DNA from: CFX5 sp023384495
GTDB taxonomy: Bacteria > Chloroflexota > Anaerolineae > Caldilineales > Caldilineaceae
Length of the DNA stretch: 64,000 bases
Assembly (NCBI GenBank): GCA_048499455.1
Contig: JASNZV010000001.1
Location: 992,001 to 1,056,000, forward strand
Direction of reading: 5' to 3'
In this document: positions 16,785 through 24,438 of the stretch, in pieces
How positions within the stretch are numbered: position 1 is the stretch's first letter
Layout: every line of letters starts with the position of its first letter
Made by a program: the position numbers and the translations under genes
The notes under the pieces: generated by a model
Seen by the model: the letters and a program-made list of their open reading frames with translations, nothing else
What the model was told of the DNA's origin: nothing
Databases searched by the model: none

Positions 16785-16796
16785 CGGAATATTCCG
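16785..16796. promoter_or_regulatory. CGGAATATTCCG palindrome in the divergent ROK/ThuA region
   Basis: A perfect 12-bp palindrome lies between the ThuA-like gene and the ROK gene. Its place makes it a candidate operator for the ROK regulator. There is no second copy in the window to support this. Confidence 0.4.
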
Positions 16797-16927
16797 AACA
16801 AAGTAGGCTCAATAATGGCGCTTTGTTCACGGCGTGTGGAAACTGGCGCGCATTGCGAATCAAATTGCCGATACACGCCGCGACACACAACACATGCGCG
16901 ACGGGCAACCCTACGGTTTTGCCCACT

Positions 16928-16956
16928 TTGCACGGAGACGGCTTTGTCTTTATACT
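16928..16956 (+). promoter_or_regulatory. Sigma-70-type promoter pointing to the ROK gene
   Basis: TTGCAC (16928-16933), a 17-base spacer and TATACT (16951-16956) form a good promoter about 150 bases before the ROK start codon. Confidence 0.6.
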
Positions 16957-17106
16957 ACAGTCAACCGATTGCCCCATTGACATAATATCCCTTGCGCCTC
17001 GCCTGACCCATCATGTGCGGCCACTGGTTCGCACGCCATCTTTCACTCATTCCAGGATGCTTATCTTCGTATTATTTATTCAAGTTTAGCCAGATGGGAT
17101 CATCAC

Positions 17107-18321
17107 TTGAATCACAAAATCGGTCAACCGGAACTGCTCAAGGAGATCAACCGCAGCCGCGCATTTGAGATCCTCAAACGGACACGCATCCTTTCACGGC
17201 CAGAACTGGCCCAGCAGACAGGGTTGAGCCGCGCTACAATTGCCCTCTTGATGGATGATCTGCTGCGCGTCGGCGTAGCGCAACATGTGGGGCTTGGAGA
17301 CTCAACCGGCGGTCGCCCGCCAGCGCTGCTTGAATTCAACCCGAATGCCGCCTTTGCACTGGGCGCCGCCATGCTTGACCATGAGTGGCGCATCGTCCTC
17401 ACCAATCTAGATGCCCAGGTTGTTCATCGTCTGGACGCGCCCATTCCTGGCAGCAACCCCGAATCAGCCGTCGAAGCACTGCAAATAGGCGTTCAGGCTG
17501 CGTTGGGCCGGATCGAACGGGGACGGTTGTTGCCCGCGATTGGCCTGGGCACGCCTGGTCTGGTGGACATGCCGTCGGGCGTCATCAAGGCAGCCGTCGA
17601 TGTGGGCTGGTATGAAGTCCCCATCCGCGCCATGACCGAAGCTGCCCTGGGTTTGCAATGTCTGGTCGCCAATCGCAGCAAAGTCGGCGCCTTGGCCGAA
17701 CACTGGTATGGCGCATCCAAGGGGTTGGAGGAGCTGATCTATATCTCCATCGGCACGGGTGTTGCCGCCGGCATCGTTCACGCCGGTGAACTCTTTATGG
17801 GAGTCAACTCGAGCGCAGGCGAGCTGGGGCATGTCACGGTGTTGCCCGACGGCCCACCGTGCCGGTGTGGCAACCGCGGCTGCCTGCAGCAGCTTGTTTC
17901 CGAACCGGCCATCGCCGACCGGGCGCGCACGCGCCTGCGCGAACAGCCCAATTCGCAACTCTGGACGCTGGTAGGCCATCACCCAGAACGAGTGACAGCC
18001 GCCCTGGTCTTCGCCGCCGCCGAGCAGGGAGACGAGCTGGCCAATGAGATTGTCGACGAGACTGCGCGCTATCTGGGGATCGCAATCGCCAACCTGGTCA
18101 ACCTCTTCAACCCTGCCCGGATTGTGCTCGGCGGGCCCGTGGGTCAATTGAGCAAGGGCATGTTGCCTCTCGTGCTGGACGAAGTGCGCAAGCGCGCGCT
18201 CTCGTATCCTCTGTCGGCCGTGCAGATTGCGCCCAGCTCACTGGGCCCCGACGCCAATGCGATTGGCGCCGCCGCGCTTGTCTTGCGGCGCGCCAGCGAG
18301 CTGATCTTCGCCGAGAAATAG
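17107..18321 (+). CDS. ROK-family transcriptional regulator (NagC/XylR type)
   Basis: A 404-residue regulator with an N-terminal winged helix-turn-helix (about residues 15-60: ILSRPELAQQTGLSRATIAL) joined to a ROK sugar-kinase-like domain. The ROK part has the zinc motif CRCGNRGC at about 252-259 and the GTGVAAGIV phosphate-binding segment; the ELGHV motif is present. These proteins bind a sugar or sugar phosphate and release DNA. It is divergent from the ThuA-enolase-DapA unit, which is its most likely target along with itself. The apparent start is TTG at 17107 with only a weak GGGAT before it, so the start is not certain. Length is normal. Confidence 0.9.
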   Translation: MNHKIGQPELLKEINRSRAFEILKRTRILSRPELAQQTGLSRATIALLMDDLLRVGVAQHVGLGDSTGGRPPALLEFNPNAAFALGAAMLDHEWRIVLTNLDAQVVHRLDAPIPGSNPESAVEALQIGVQAALGRIERGRLLPAIGLGTPGLVDMPSGVIKAAVDVGWYEVPIRAMTEAALGLQCLVANRSKVGALAEHWYGASKGLEELIYISIGTGVAAGIVHAGELFMGVNSSAGELGHVTVLPDGPPCRCGNRGCLQQLVSEPAIADRARTRLREQPNSQLWTLVGHHPERVTAALVFAAAEQGDELANEIVDETARYLGIAIANLVNLFNPARIVLGGPVGQLSKGMLPLVLDEVRKRALSYPLSAVQIAPSSLGPDANAIGAAALVLRRASELIFAEK

Positions 18322-18351
18322 CGGCGCGGCTCAGATCCGTAACAACCGTAA

Positions 18352-18398
18352 AGCGCGCTGCGGGTTCGCCGCGAGGACAGCGCGCTCAGCGCGAACCC
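18352..18398 (+). promoter_or_regulatory. Two interleaved hairpins between ROK and MFS-HEAT genes
   Basis: AGCGCGCTG (18352-18360) pairs with CAGCGCGCT (18378-18386), and GGGTTCGC (18362-18369) pairs with GCGAACCC (18391-18398). The stems interleave, so they can form a pseudoknot or, more likely, exclude each other. This could be a terminator/anti-terminator pair; no T-run follows directly. Confidence 0.45.
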
Positions 18399-18483
18399 CC
18401 AATAAGCCTGAAAGGCAGTTGCTTGTTTGCCGCTTCCGGTGTAGATTGTACGCTGCGCCGTGCAACCAACATCGGACGAGTCT

Positions 18484-20721
18484 ATGAGCAATGAACCCAC
18501 CACCGCGGCCAAGCTGCGCGGCCTGCCGTGGAGCATCGGGCTGAACGCCGCCAATACGGTCTTCACCCAGTTTACCTTCTTTGGCGCGGCCTTTGTTCTT
18601 TTCTTAGACCGCCTTGGTCTGAGCAAGTCTGACATCGGCTTCATCCTGTCGCTCATCCCCTTTTCTGGGTTGATTGCCCCGCTGGTCGCCCCGTTCACGG
18701 CCCGCTTTGGCTACAAACGCACGTTTTTGCTCTTCTTTCTGGTGCGCAAACTGATGGCGCTGCCGCTCTTGTTGACGCCGTGGGTGGTTGCTCAGTTTAG
18801 CCCTGCGGCGGCGCTCGCCTTTGTGGCGCTGGTGGTTGCCTTCTTCGCCCTCTCGCGCTCGGTCGAAGAGACCGCCTATTACCCCTGGAATCAGGAATTT
18901 GTGCCGGCTACGGTGCGCGGCCAATACTCCGCCATGAGCAATATCTTTACCGCGCTAGTGGGCGTAGTGGCCGTCTCGGTGGCAGGGTTGGTCATCGAGC
19001 GGTCGGTGGGGCTGGCCGGCTTTATGACGTTGATCGCCGTGGGCGTGCTCTTTGGCCTGCTCTCGGTCTGGTGTGGCCTCTTTATCCCCGGCGGCGCGCC
19101 GGTTGCGCACAGTGCGCAGCGGGCGCCGCGCGACCTGCACGTAGCCCTGCGCGATGCGAATTTTCTGCGCTATCTGGCGGGGCTGGCGCTGATCACTTTG
19201 GGTGTCACACCGATTGCCTCTTTTCTCCCCCTCTATCTGGGTGATCAGGTGGGTCTCAGCGAGGGGCAGGTGGTGATGGTGCAAAACGGCGCATTGATGG
19301 GCGCGCTCGCCTCCAGCTATCTCTGGGGGTGGACCACAGACCGCTACGGCAGCCGTCCGGTGATGTTGGTCGGTGTGACCCTGCTCATGGTCATGCCGCT
19401 CCTCTGGTGGATCATGCCGCGCCACGCGCCGTTGAGCCTGGCCGTGGCCCTCACCATTGCGTTTGGGCAAGGGCTTGCGAATTTGGGCTGGGGTATCGGC
19501 GCCACCAAGCTGCTCTTTGTCAACGTGGTGCCCGAAGCCAAGAAAATGGACTATCTGGCGCTCTGGTTTGCCTGGGCCGGCATCACGGCGGGCCTGAGCC
19601 AGTTGGTAGGTGGTTGGCTGCTCGATGGCGCCCGTAACCTCAGCGGGCAATGGGTGATCCTACCGCTCGACCCTTATTCACCGCTCTTTGTGATTGGGGT
19701 AGCAGCGCCCTTATTCAGCCTCTGGCTGCTCAGCCCAATCCGCGATGAGGGTCGGGTGAGTGTGGGGCAGTTCGCCGGCATCTTTGTGCGCGGCAACCCT
19801 GTCATGGCGATCAGCTCGCTTGTGCGGTATCATATGGCCAAAGATGAACAAGGCGCGGTTCAGACGACGGCGCGCTTAGGCCAGGCCAACAGCCCGCTGG
19901 CGGTGGAAGAATTGCTGGAGGCGCTGGCCGACCCGCGCTTCAATGTGCGCTTTGAGGCGATCTTGACCATCGGTCGTATGAAGCGGCCACACCCCCGCCT
20001 TGTGCGCGCCCTGGGTGAAATTCTTATGGGCAATAACCCTTCGCTCAGCGTCATCGCAGCCTGGGCCCTGGGCAGAATCGGCGACGAGGATGCCTGCACG
20101 CCGCTGCGCCAGGGGCTTGATTCGCACTATCGGTCGATTCAGGCGCACAGCGCGCGTTCGCTGGGCGTCCTGCGCGATATCCGCATCATTCCCCGCCTGC
20201 TCAAACGGCTGCGCAGCGAACCCGATGAAGGATTACGTATTGCCTACGCATCGGCGCTGGGCAATCTGCGGGCAAGCAGCGCAACACCCGCCATTCTCTC
20301 CATGCTGGCAGCCAGCAACGAGGAAGCCACCCGTATGGAACTGGCGCTGGCCCTGGCGCGTATTGTGAGCCAGGAGCACCGATTTATCCAGCTGTGGCGC
20401 AGCTTGCGCAACGCCGGCGGCACGGCCATTGCGCAAGCGGTGACGGCGCTGGCCAAGAAGTTGCGTCTGGCCCCGACCAATCGCCAGGCCGTGCATCCAG
20501 CCCTGACCGCGTGCGCCGAAGCGTTGGCGCGCAACGACTTCCCAGGGGGGGTCGAGGCATTGGTCGAGGCGCTGCGGGCGCTGCCCCTGGCCGACCGCGC
20601 CGACCCGGCGGCGGCTATCCTAGACGAGTGCAGCCGGCAGTTGGCGTTTTACGGCGACGACCGGCGCGATTATCTGTTGTTGGCGCTGGTTGCGCTCGAT
20701 GTAATAGCGACAGAACGCTAA
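18484..20721 (+). CDS. MFS transporter fused to C-terminal HEAT-like repeats
   Basis: The first 440 or so residues form a 12-helix major facilitator: GLNAANTVFTQFTFFGAAFV, GYKRTFLLFFLVRKLMALPL, a central loop near APRDLHVALRDANFLRYLAG, and WGWTTDRYGSRPVMLVG. After a short stretch the protein continues for about 300 soluble residues of helical repeats of PBS-lyase/HEAT type, such as LAVEELLEALADPRFNVRFE, SVIAAWALGRIGDEDACTPL and AYASALGNLRASSATPAIL. The fused domain would face the cytosol and could bind a partner. I start at the ATG at 18484; a GTG at 18460 is also in frame. Substrate is unknown. It lies 160 bases downstream of the ROK gene on the same strand. Confidence 0.85.
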   Translation: MSNEPTTAAKLRGLPWSIGLNAANTVFTQFTFFGAAFVLFLDRLGLSKSDIGFILSLIPFSGLIAPLVAPFTARFGYKRTFLLFFLVRKLMALPLLLTPWVVAQFSPAAALAFVALVVAFFALSRSVEETAYYPWNQEFVPATVRGQYSAMSNIFTALVGVVAVSVAGLVIERSVGLAGFMTLIAVGVLFGLLSVWCGLFIPGGAPVAHSAQRAPRDLHVALRDANFLRYLAGLALITLGVTPIASFLPLYLGDQVGLSEGQVVMVQNGALMGALASSYLWGWTTDRYGSRPVMLVGVTLLMVMPLLWWIMPRHAPLSLAVALTIAFGQGLANLGWGIGATKLLFVNVVPEAKKMDYLALWFAWAGITAGLSQLVGGWLLDGARNLSGQWVILPLDPYSPLFVIGVAAPLFSLWLLSPIRDEGRVSVGQFAGIFVRGNPVMAISSLVRYHMAKDEQGAVQTTARLGQANSPLAVEELLEALADPRFNVRFEAILTIGRMKRPHPRLVRALGEILMGNNPSLSVIAAWALGRIGDEDACTPLRQGLDSHYRSIQAHSARSLGVLRDIRIIPRLLKRLRSEPDEGLRIAYASALGNLRASSATPAILSMLAASNEEATRMELALALARIVSQEHRFIQLWRSLRNAGGTAIAQAVTALAKKLRLAPTNRQAVHPALTACAEALARNDFPGGVEALVEALRALPLADRADPAAAILDECSRQLAFYGDDRRDYLLLALVALDVIATER

Positions 20722-20763
20722 CCTGATTGTTTGCGTAAAATTGTTTGCGTAAAGGAGTCAACC

Positions 20764-21429
20764 ATGAACCTGAGTAGTGTCTTCCAAACGTGGCTCAACG
20801 TGCTCACCCACCCCAACGAGGAGACCTTTGTGCAGGAAGGCGAAAAACCCGACGCCAACCTCACCACCGCGCTGATCTGGATTGTCATTGCAGGGATCGT
20901 GGCCGCTGTCTTTGGCTATATCGGCAGTAGCCTCGCCTTGAACGCACAAGGCCCCATGATGCAACAGATGATCGACCAGATGGATTTGCCGCCTGAGGCC
21001 AAAGCAGAATTGGGCGCGCTGTTGAGCGGTGGCTTTATGGCGGGCATGTTGGGGGCTGCGAGCTTTGCCTCGATCTTCATCACGCCGATCTTCTTTCTGA
21101 TTGGTGTGGGCATCCTGCACTTGATCGCGCGCATGATGGGCGGTACGGGCGAATTTGGCAAATATGCCTATCTCGTCGCGGTCTTTCAGGCCCCGCTGAC
21201 CATCGTTCAGGCCGTCGTCGGGTTGGTGCCGATTTTGGGCGGGTGTATCAGTCTGGTGGCAACCATCTATGGCTTCGTTCTCACCTATTTTGCCACCAAA
21301 GTAGCCCACAATCTGACCTCAGGCAAGGCGATTGTGGTCGTTATTATTCCCATTGGTATCCTCTTTGTCCTCTTCAGTTGTATCATTCTGAGCACCGTAG
21401 GGTTGGTGCTGTCGACCTTGGGCCAATAG
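20764..21429 (+). CDS. Yip1-family integral membrane protein
   Basis: A 221-residue protein with about five membrane helices and a soluble N-terminus (FQTWLNVLTHPNEETF) typical of Yip1-domain (PF04893) proteins in bacteria. Other segments are GILHLIARMMGGTGEFGKYA and APLTIVQAVVGLVPILGGC. The domain is widespread but its bacterial role is unknown. A strong AAAGGAG lies seven bases before the ATG at 20764, which decides the start over the longer frame. It follows the MFS-HEAT gene by 42 bases and may be cotranscribed. Confidence 0.85.
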   Translation: MNLSSVFQTWLNVLTHPNEETFVQEGEKPDANLTTALIWIVIAGIVAAVFGYIGSSLALNAQGPMMQQMIDQMDLPPEAKAELGALLSGGFMAGMLGAASFASIFITPIFFLIGVGILHLIARMMGGTGEFGKYAYLVAVFQAPLTIVQAVVGLVPILGGCISLVATIYGFVLTYFATKVAHNLTSGKAIVVVIIPIGILFVLFSCIILSTVGLVLSTLGQ

Positions 21430-21624
21430 CGTGGCTGGGGAAGCCATCCCATGCGCTGCCGGCTTTGGGTGTGAAGCGGCAGAACAGCCCGCCTCGTGGG
21501 GTTGGCCAATACGAACCGGCGAACCCCACTTGAAAACCAAAAAGGCGAAGCTCATCTGCGCAGAGTGGCTGTGGCCGCCAGCACACACTTGCGGCTGATG
21601 CGCCAAAAATGAAAGGATCGCAAT

Positions 21625-22683
21625 ATGAGCGAGCATGACCCCATTCGAGTTGGAATTGCCGGCCTGGGCCGCAGCGGGTGGGACATCCACGCCCGGCTGC
21701 TGGCCCCGCTGGCGGATGTGTATCAGGTAGTGGCCGTGGTGGACGCCGACGAAAAGCGCCGTCAGGAAGCCGTCGACCGTTTCGACTGCCAGGCCTATAC
21801 CGAATACGATGCGCTGCTGGCCGACCCCGCAGTGGAGTTGGTGGTGGTGTCATTGCCCAGCCATCTCCACGCCGACGGCAGTATCGCCGCGCTGGCGGCA
21901 GGCAAGCATGTGGTCTGCGAGAAGCCGATGGCCACCACGCTGGCCGACGCCGACCGCATGGTGGCGGCAGCCGAACAGGGGGACCGCGTGCTCACCACCT
22001 TTCAGCAGCGGCGCTACAACCCCGACTTTGTCAAGGTGCGCGAGGTGATCGAGTCCGGCGTGCTGGGGCGCATTGTGCAGATCCGCCTCACCGAATCGCG
22101 CTTCACCCGCCGGTGGGATTGGCAGACACTGCAAAAGTTTGGCGGCGGCAGCCTCAACAATACGGGGCCGCACTTTCTCGACATGGGCCTGCAGCTCTTT
22201 GGCGACGCCTACCCCGACCAGGTCTTCTGTCATCTCGACCGCACGCTTACCCTGGGCGACGCCGACGACCACGTCAAGGTGGTGATCCACGGCAACGACG
22301 CCCCCACCGTCGACATCGAGATCAGCAGTTGTTGCGCCTATCCGCCCGAAACGTGGAATGTCATCGGCGCGCAGGGCGGGTTGGCCGGCAGCACCAAGCA
22401 ACTGCGCTGGAAGTGGGTGGATTGGGATGCACAGCCCCCGCGCACGCTCGACCTGGCGCCCACGCCCGACCGCAGCTATAACCGCGACGAGCTCACCTGG
22501 CAGGAAGCCGCTTGGGATATTGCCAACGATGCCTCGCCCGGCTATCCCGCCTTCTACCGCGAGCTCTATGAGACCATTCGCCACGGCGCGCCGCTAGCCA
22601 TCACCCCCCAGAGCGTGCGCCGCGTCATCTGGCTGCAAGAGGAATGCCACCGGCTTTGCCCGCTGACCCAGGGCATCTTTTGA
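21625..22683 (+). CDS. Gfo/Idh/MocA-family NAD(P)-dependent oxidoreductase
   Basis: A 352-residue enzyme with an N-terminal Rossmann fold (VGIAGLGRSGWDIHARLLAP), the family motif VCEKPMATTLADAD around residue 95, and a C-terminal alpha/beta domain with GGSLNNTGPHFLDMGLQLF. Members oxidise or epimerise sugars, inositols or sugar acids using NAD(P). A GAAAGGATC site precedes the ATG. The next gene, 17 bases downstream, is a sugar isomerase/epimerase with its own strong ribosome-binding site, and the two make a typical inositol- or keto-sugar-catabolism pair. No specific substrate can be named. Confidence 0.92.
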   Translation: MSEHDPIRVGIAGLGRSGWDIHARLLAPLADVYQVVAVVDADEKRRQEAVDRFDCQAYTEYDALLADPAVELVVVSLPSHLHADGSIAALAAGKHVVCEKPMATTLADADRMVAAAEQGDRVLTTFQQRRYNPDFVKVREVIESGVLGRIVQIRLTESRFTRRWDWQTLQKFGGGSLNNTGPHFLDMGLQLFGDAYPDQVFCHLDRTLTLGDADDHVKVVIHGNDAPTVDIEISSCCAYPPETWNVIGAQGGLAGSTKQLRWKWVDWDAQPPRTLDLAPTPDRSYNRDELTWQEAAWDIANDASPGYPAFYRELYETIRHGAPLAITPQSVRRVIWLQEECHRLCPLTQGIF

Positions 22684-22700
22684 GAAAGGAGACCGACACC

Positions 22701-23537
22701 ATGACCGACCTATATCCGCTTGCCTTTAGCACGCTCGGTTGCCCCGATTGGACGCTGGAACAGGCGGCCGAACACGCAGCGGCTGCCGGCTATCGCGCAC
22801 TCGAAATCCGCACGCTGGATCGCGAGATCATCCCCGCTGACCTATCGCCCGATCAGCGACGCCGCGTCAAACATGTCATGCAGCAGCATGGGCTGAGCAT
22901 CATCGCGCTGGGGCTATCGACGCGCTTCTCTGCCGTAGACGCCGCCGAGCGCGAAAAGAACGTCGCCGACTTGAAGCGTTACATCGAGCTCGCCAACGAT
23001 CTCGGCGCGCCCTATGTGCGCATCTTTGGCGGCAACGTCATGGAGGGCGGCGCCATCGAGCAAACGATTGGCTGGGTGGCGGCGGGCATTGCCGCCGCGC
23101 TGCCCGCCGCCGAGCAACAGGGGGTGACAATTCTGCTGGAGACGCACGACGCCTTCTGCCGCGGGGCCGAGGTGGCGCAAGTGCTGGGCAAGGTCCCTCA
23201 CGATCGCCTCAAGGCGGTGTGGGATGTGCATCACCCCTTCCGCATGGGCGAATCCATCGAGGAGACGTGGCGGTTGATCGGCGCGCGCACGGCCCATGTC
23301 CACATGAAGGACGCCCGCCGGCGCGCCGATGGCTCGTGGCAGCTTGTGCTGCTTGGCCAGGGTGAGGTTCCCTGCCGCGCGGTGGTGGAGTTGCTCCACC
23401 GCAACCATTATCGCGGCTACATCACCGCCGAGTGGGAAAAGAAGTGGCACCCCGAGATCGAGCCGCCCGAAGTGGCGCTGCCCCAGCACGCCGAGGTGCT
23501 GCGCGCCTGGTTTGCCGACCTGACAGAGAGCGCGTAG
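22701..23537 (+). CDS. Sugar phosphate isomerase/epimerase (AP endonuclease 2-type TIM barrel)
   Basis: A 278-residue xylose-isomerase-like barrel: LAFSTLGCPDWTLEQAAEHA, YRALEIRTLD, PYVRIFGGNV, VTILLETHDAFCRG, KAVWDVHHPFRMGE and HVHMKDARR. The Glu of LLETHD, Asp of VWDVHH, and His and Asp of HVHMKD are likely metal ligands. GAAAGGAG eight bases before the ATG at 22701 fixes the start. It is cotranscribed with the Gfo/Idh gene. Such pairs convert keto-sugars or inositol derivatives. A GACGATR array follows directly downstream. Confidence 0.92.
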   Translation: MTDLYPLAFSTLGCPDWTLEQAAEHAAAAGYRALEIRTLDREIIPADLSPDQRRRVKHVMQQHGLSIIALGLSTRFSAVDAAEREKNVADLKRYIELANDLGAPYVRIFGGNVMEGGAIEQTIGWVAAGIAAALPAAEQQGVTILLETHDAFCRGAEVAQVLGKVPHDRLKAVWDVHHPFRMGESIEETWRLIGARTAHVHMKDARRRADGSWQLVLLGQGEVPCRAVVELLHRNHYRGYITAEWEKKWHPEIEPPEVALPQHAEVLRAWFADLTESA

Positions 23538-23550
23538 GCATGGGGTGGGG

Positions 23551-23620
23551 GACGATGGACGATAGACGATGGACGATAGACGGTGGACGATAGACGGTGG
23601 ACGGGGGACGATGGACGATA
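23551..23620. repeat. Heptamer tandem repeat GACGATR, about ten units
   Basis: About ten 7-bp units (GACGATG, GACGATA, GACGGTG, GACGGGG) lie between the isomerase gene and the methyltransferase start codon. The consensus is the same as the array at 7971-8026. Confidence 0.9.
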
Positions 23621-23633
23621 GGATGGGGACGCT

Positions 23634-24281
23634 ATGTACGAACAGGTCATCCAGACACTCCGCGCAGCCTATGACCGCAAGGTGGAGGAGCGGGCGCAAC
23701 GACCGCTTGCACCCTGGAAAGTAGCCGAGCGCCAGCACTTTCTCGACCTGCTGCGCACGGAGAACAAGCAAACACTGTTGGAGATCGGCGCTGGCGCCGG
23801 CCACGATTGCCTCTTCTTTCAGGCGCACGGGCTGGCCGTCACCGCCATCGACCTGTCGCCGGCCATGGTGGCGCACTGTCGTAGCCAGGGTCTCGATGCC
23901 CATGTGATGGACTATGCCCACATCACCTTTGCGCCCGAATCGTTCGATGCGCTCTATGCGGTCAACTGTCTGCTCCATGTGCCCAAGCGGGATCTGCCGG
24001 GAATCCTGGCGAAGCTGGCGTTGCTGCTCAAGGCGGATGGCCTCTTCTATCTTGGCCAATATGGTGGCGTGGATCAAGAGGGCGTCTGGGAAGAGGACCA
24101 TTACGAGCCAAAGCGCTTCTACGCTCGCTATTTGGATGAACAGCTTCAAGCCGTCGCAACCGAAGCGTTTGACCTGGTCGCCTTTCGCGCCGTGCCGGTG
24201 GAGGAAACCCACCAAGGCCATTTTCAGTCGATGGTGCTGCGTAAGCGTGGGCCGGCGCTTCGTCCCCCAAATGCTGTTTGA
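23634..24281 (+). CDS. Class I SAM-dependent methyltransferase
   Basis: A 215-residue protein with the Rossmann-type methyltransferase core: motif I LLEIGAGAGHDCLFFQ at about residue 45, the acidic VTAIDLSPAMVAHCRSQG, and the post-I segment FDALYAVNCLLHVPKRDLPG. The acceptor substrate is unknown. It starts 14 bases after the heptamer repeat; GGGGAC is the only ribosome-binding-like stretch. Length is normal for a small stand-alone methyltransferase. It precedes the interrupted OsmC gene. Confidence 0.88.
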   Translation: MYEQVIQTLRAAYDRKVEERAQRPLAPWKVAERQHFLDLLRTENKQTLLEIGAGAGHDCLFFQAHGLAVTAIDLSPAMVAHCRSQGLDAHVMDYAHITFAPESFDALYAVNCLLHVPKRDLPGILAKLALLLKADGLFYLGQYGGVDQEGVWEEDHYEPKRFYARYLDEQLQAVATEAFDLVAFRAVPVEETHQGHFQSMVLRKRGPALRPPNAV

Positions 24282-24438
24282 CACACCAGATCCATTCGCC
24301 CTATAATTCGACGGTTCATATTGTCTCAGTGCGCGTTTTGAGCACAAAAGCAGCACAGCAGCAAGGAGAAACCATGTCAGCACTGCAACAACAGACTGGG
24401 CTCGGGTTTGATCAAGAGACATTGGTTGGCCTGATTAA

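Noticed and set aside
16562..16933. Minus-strand frame of 123 codons in the ROK/ThuA divergent region
   Set aside because: It begins in non-coding DNA and ends within the MITE-like element; no domain or ribosome-binding site.
22914..24422. 502-codon minus-strand frame across the isomerase, repeat and methyltransferase
   Set aside because: It runs through a heptamer repeat and two real plus-strand genes; the protein is low-complexity in the repeat and matches no family.
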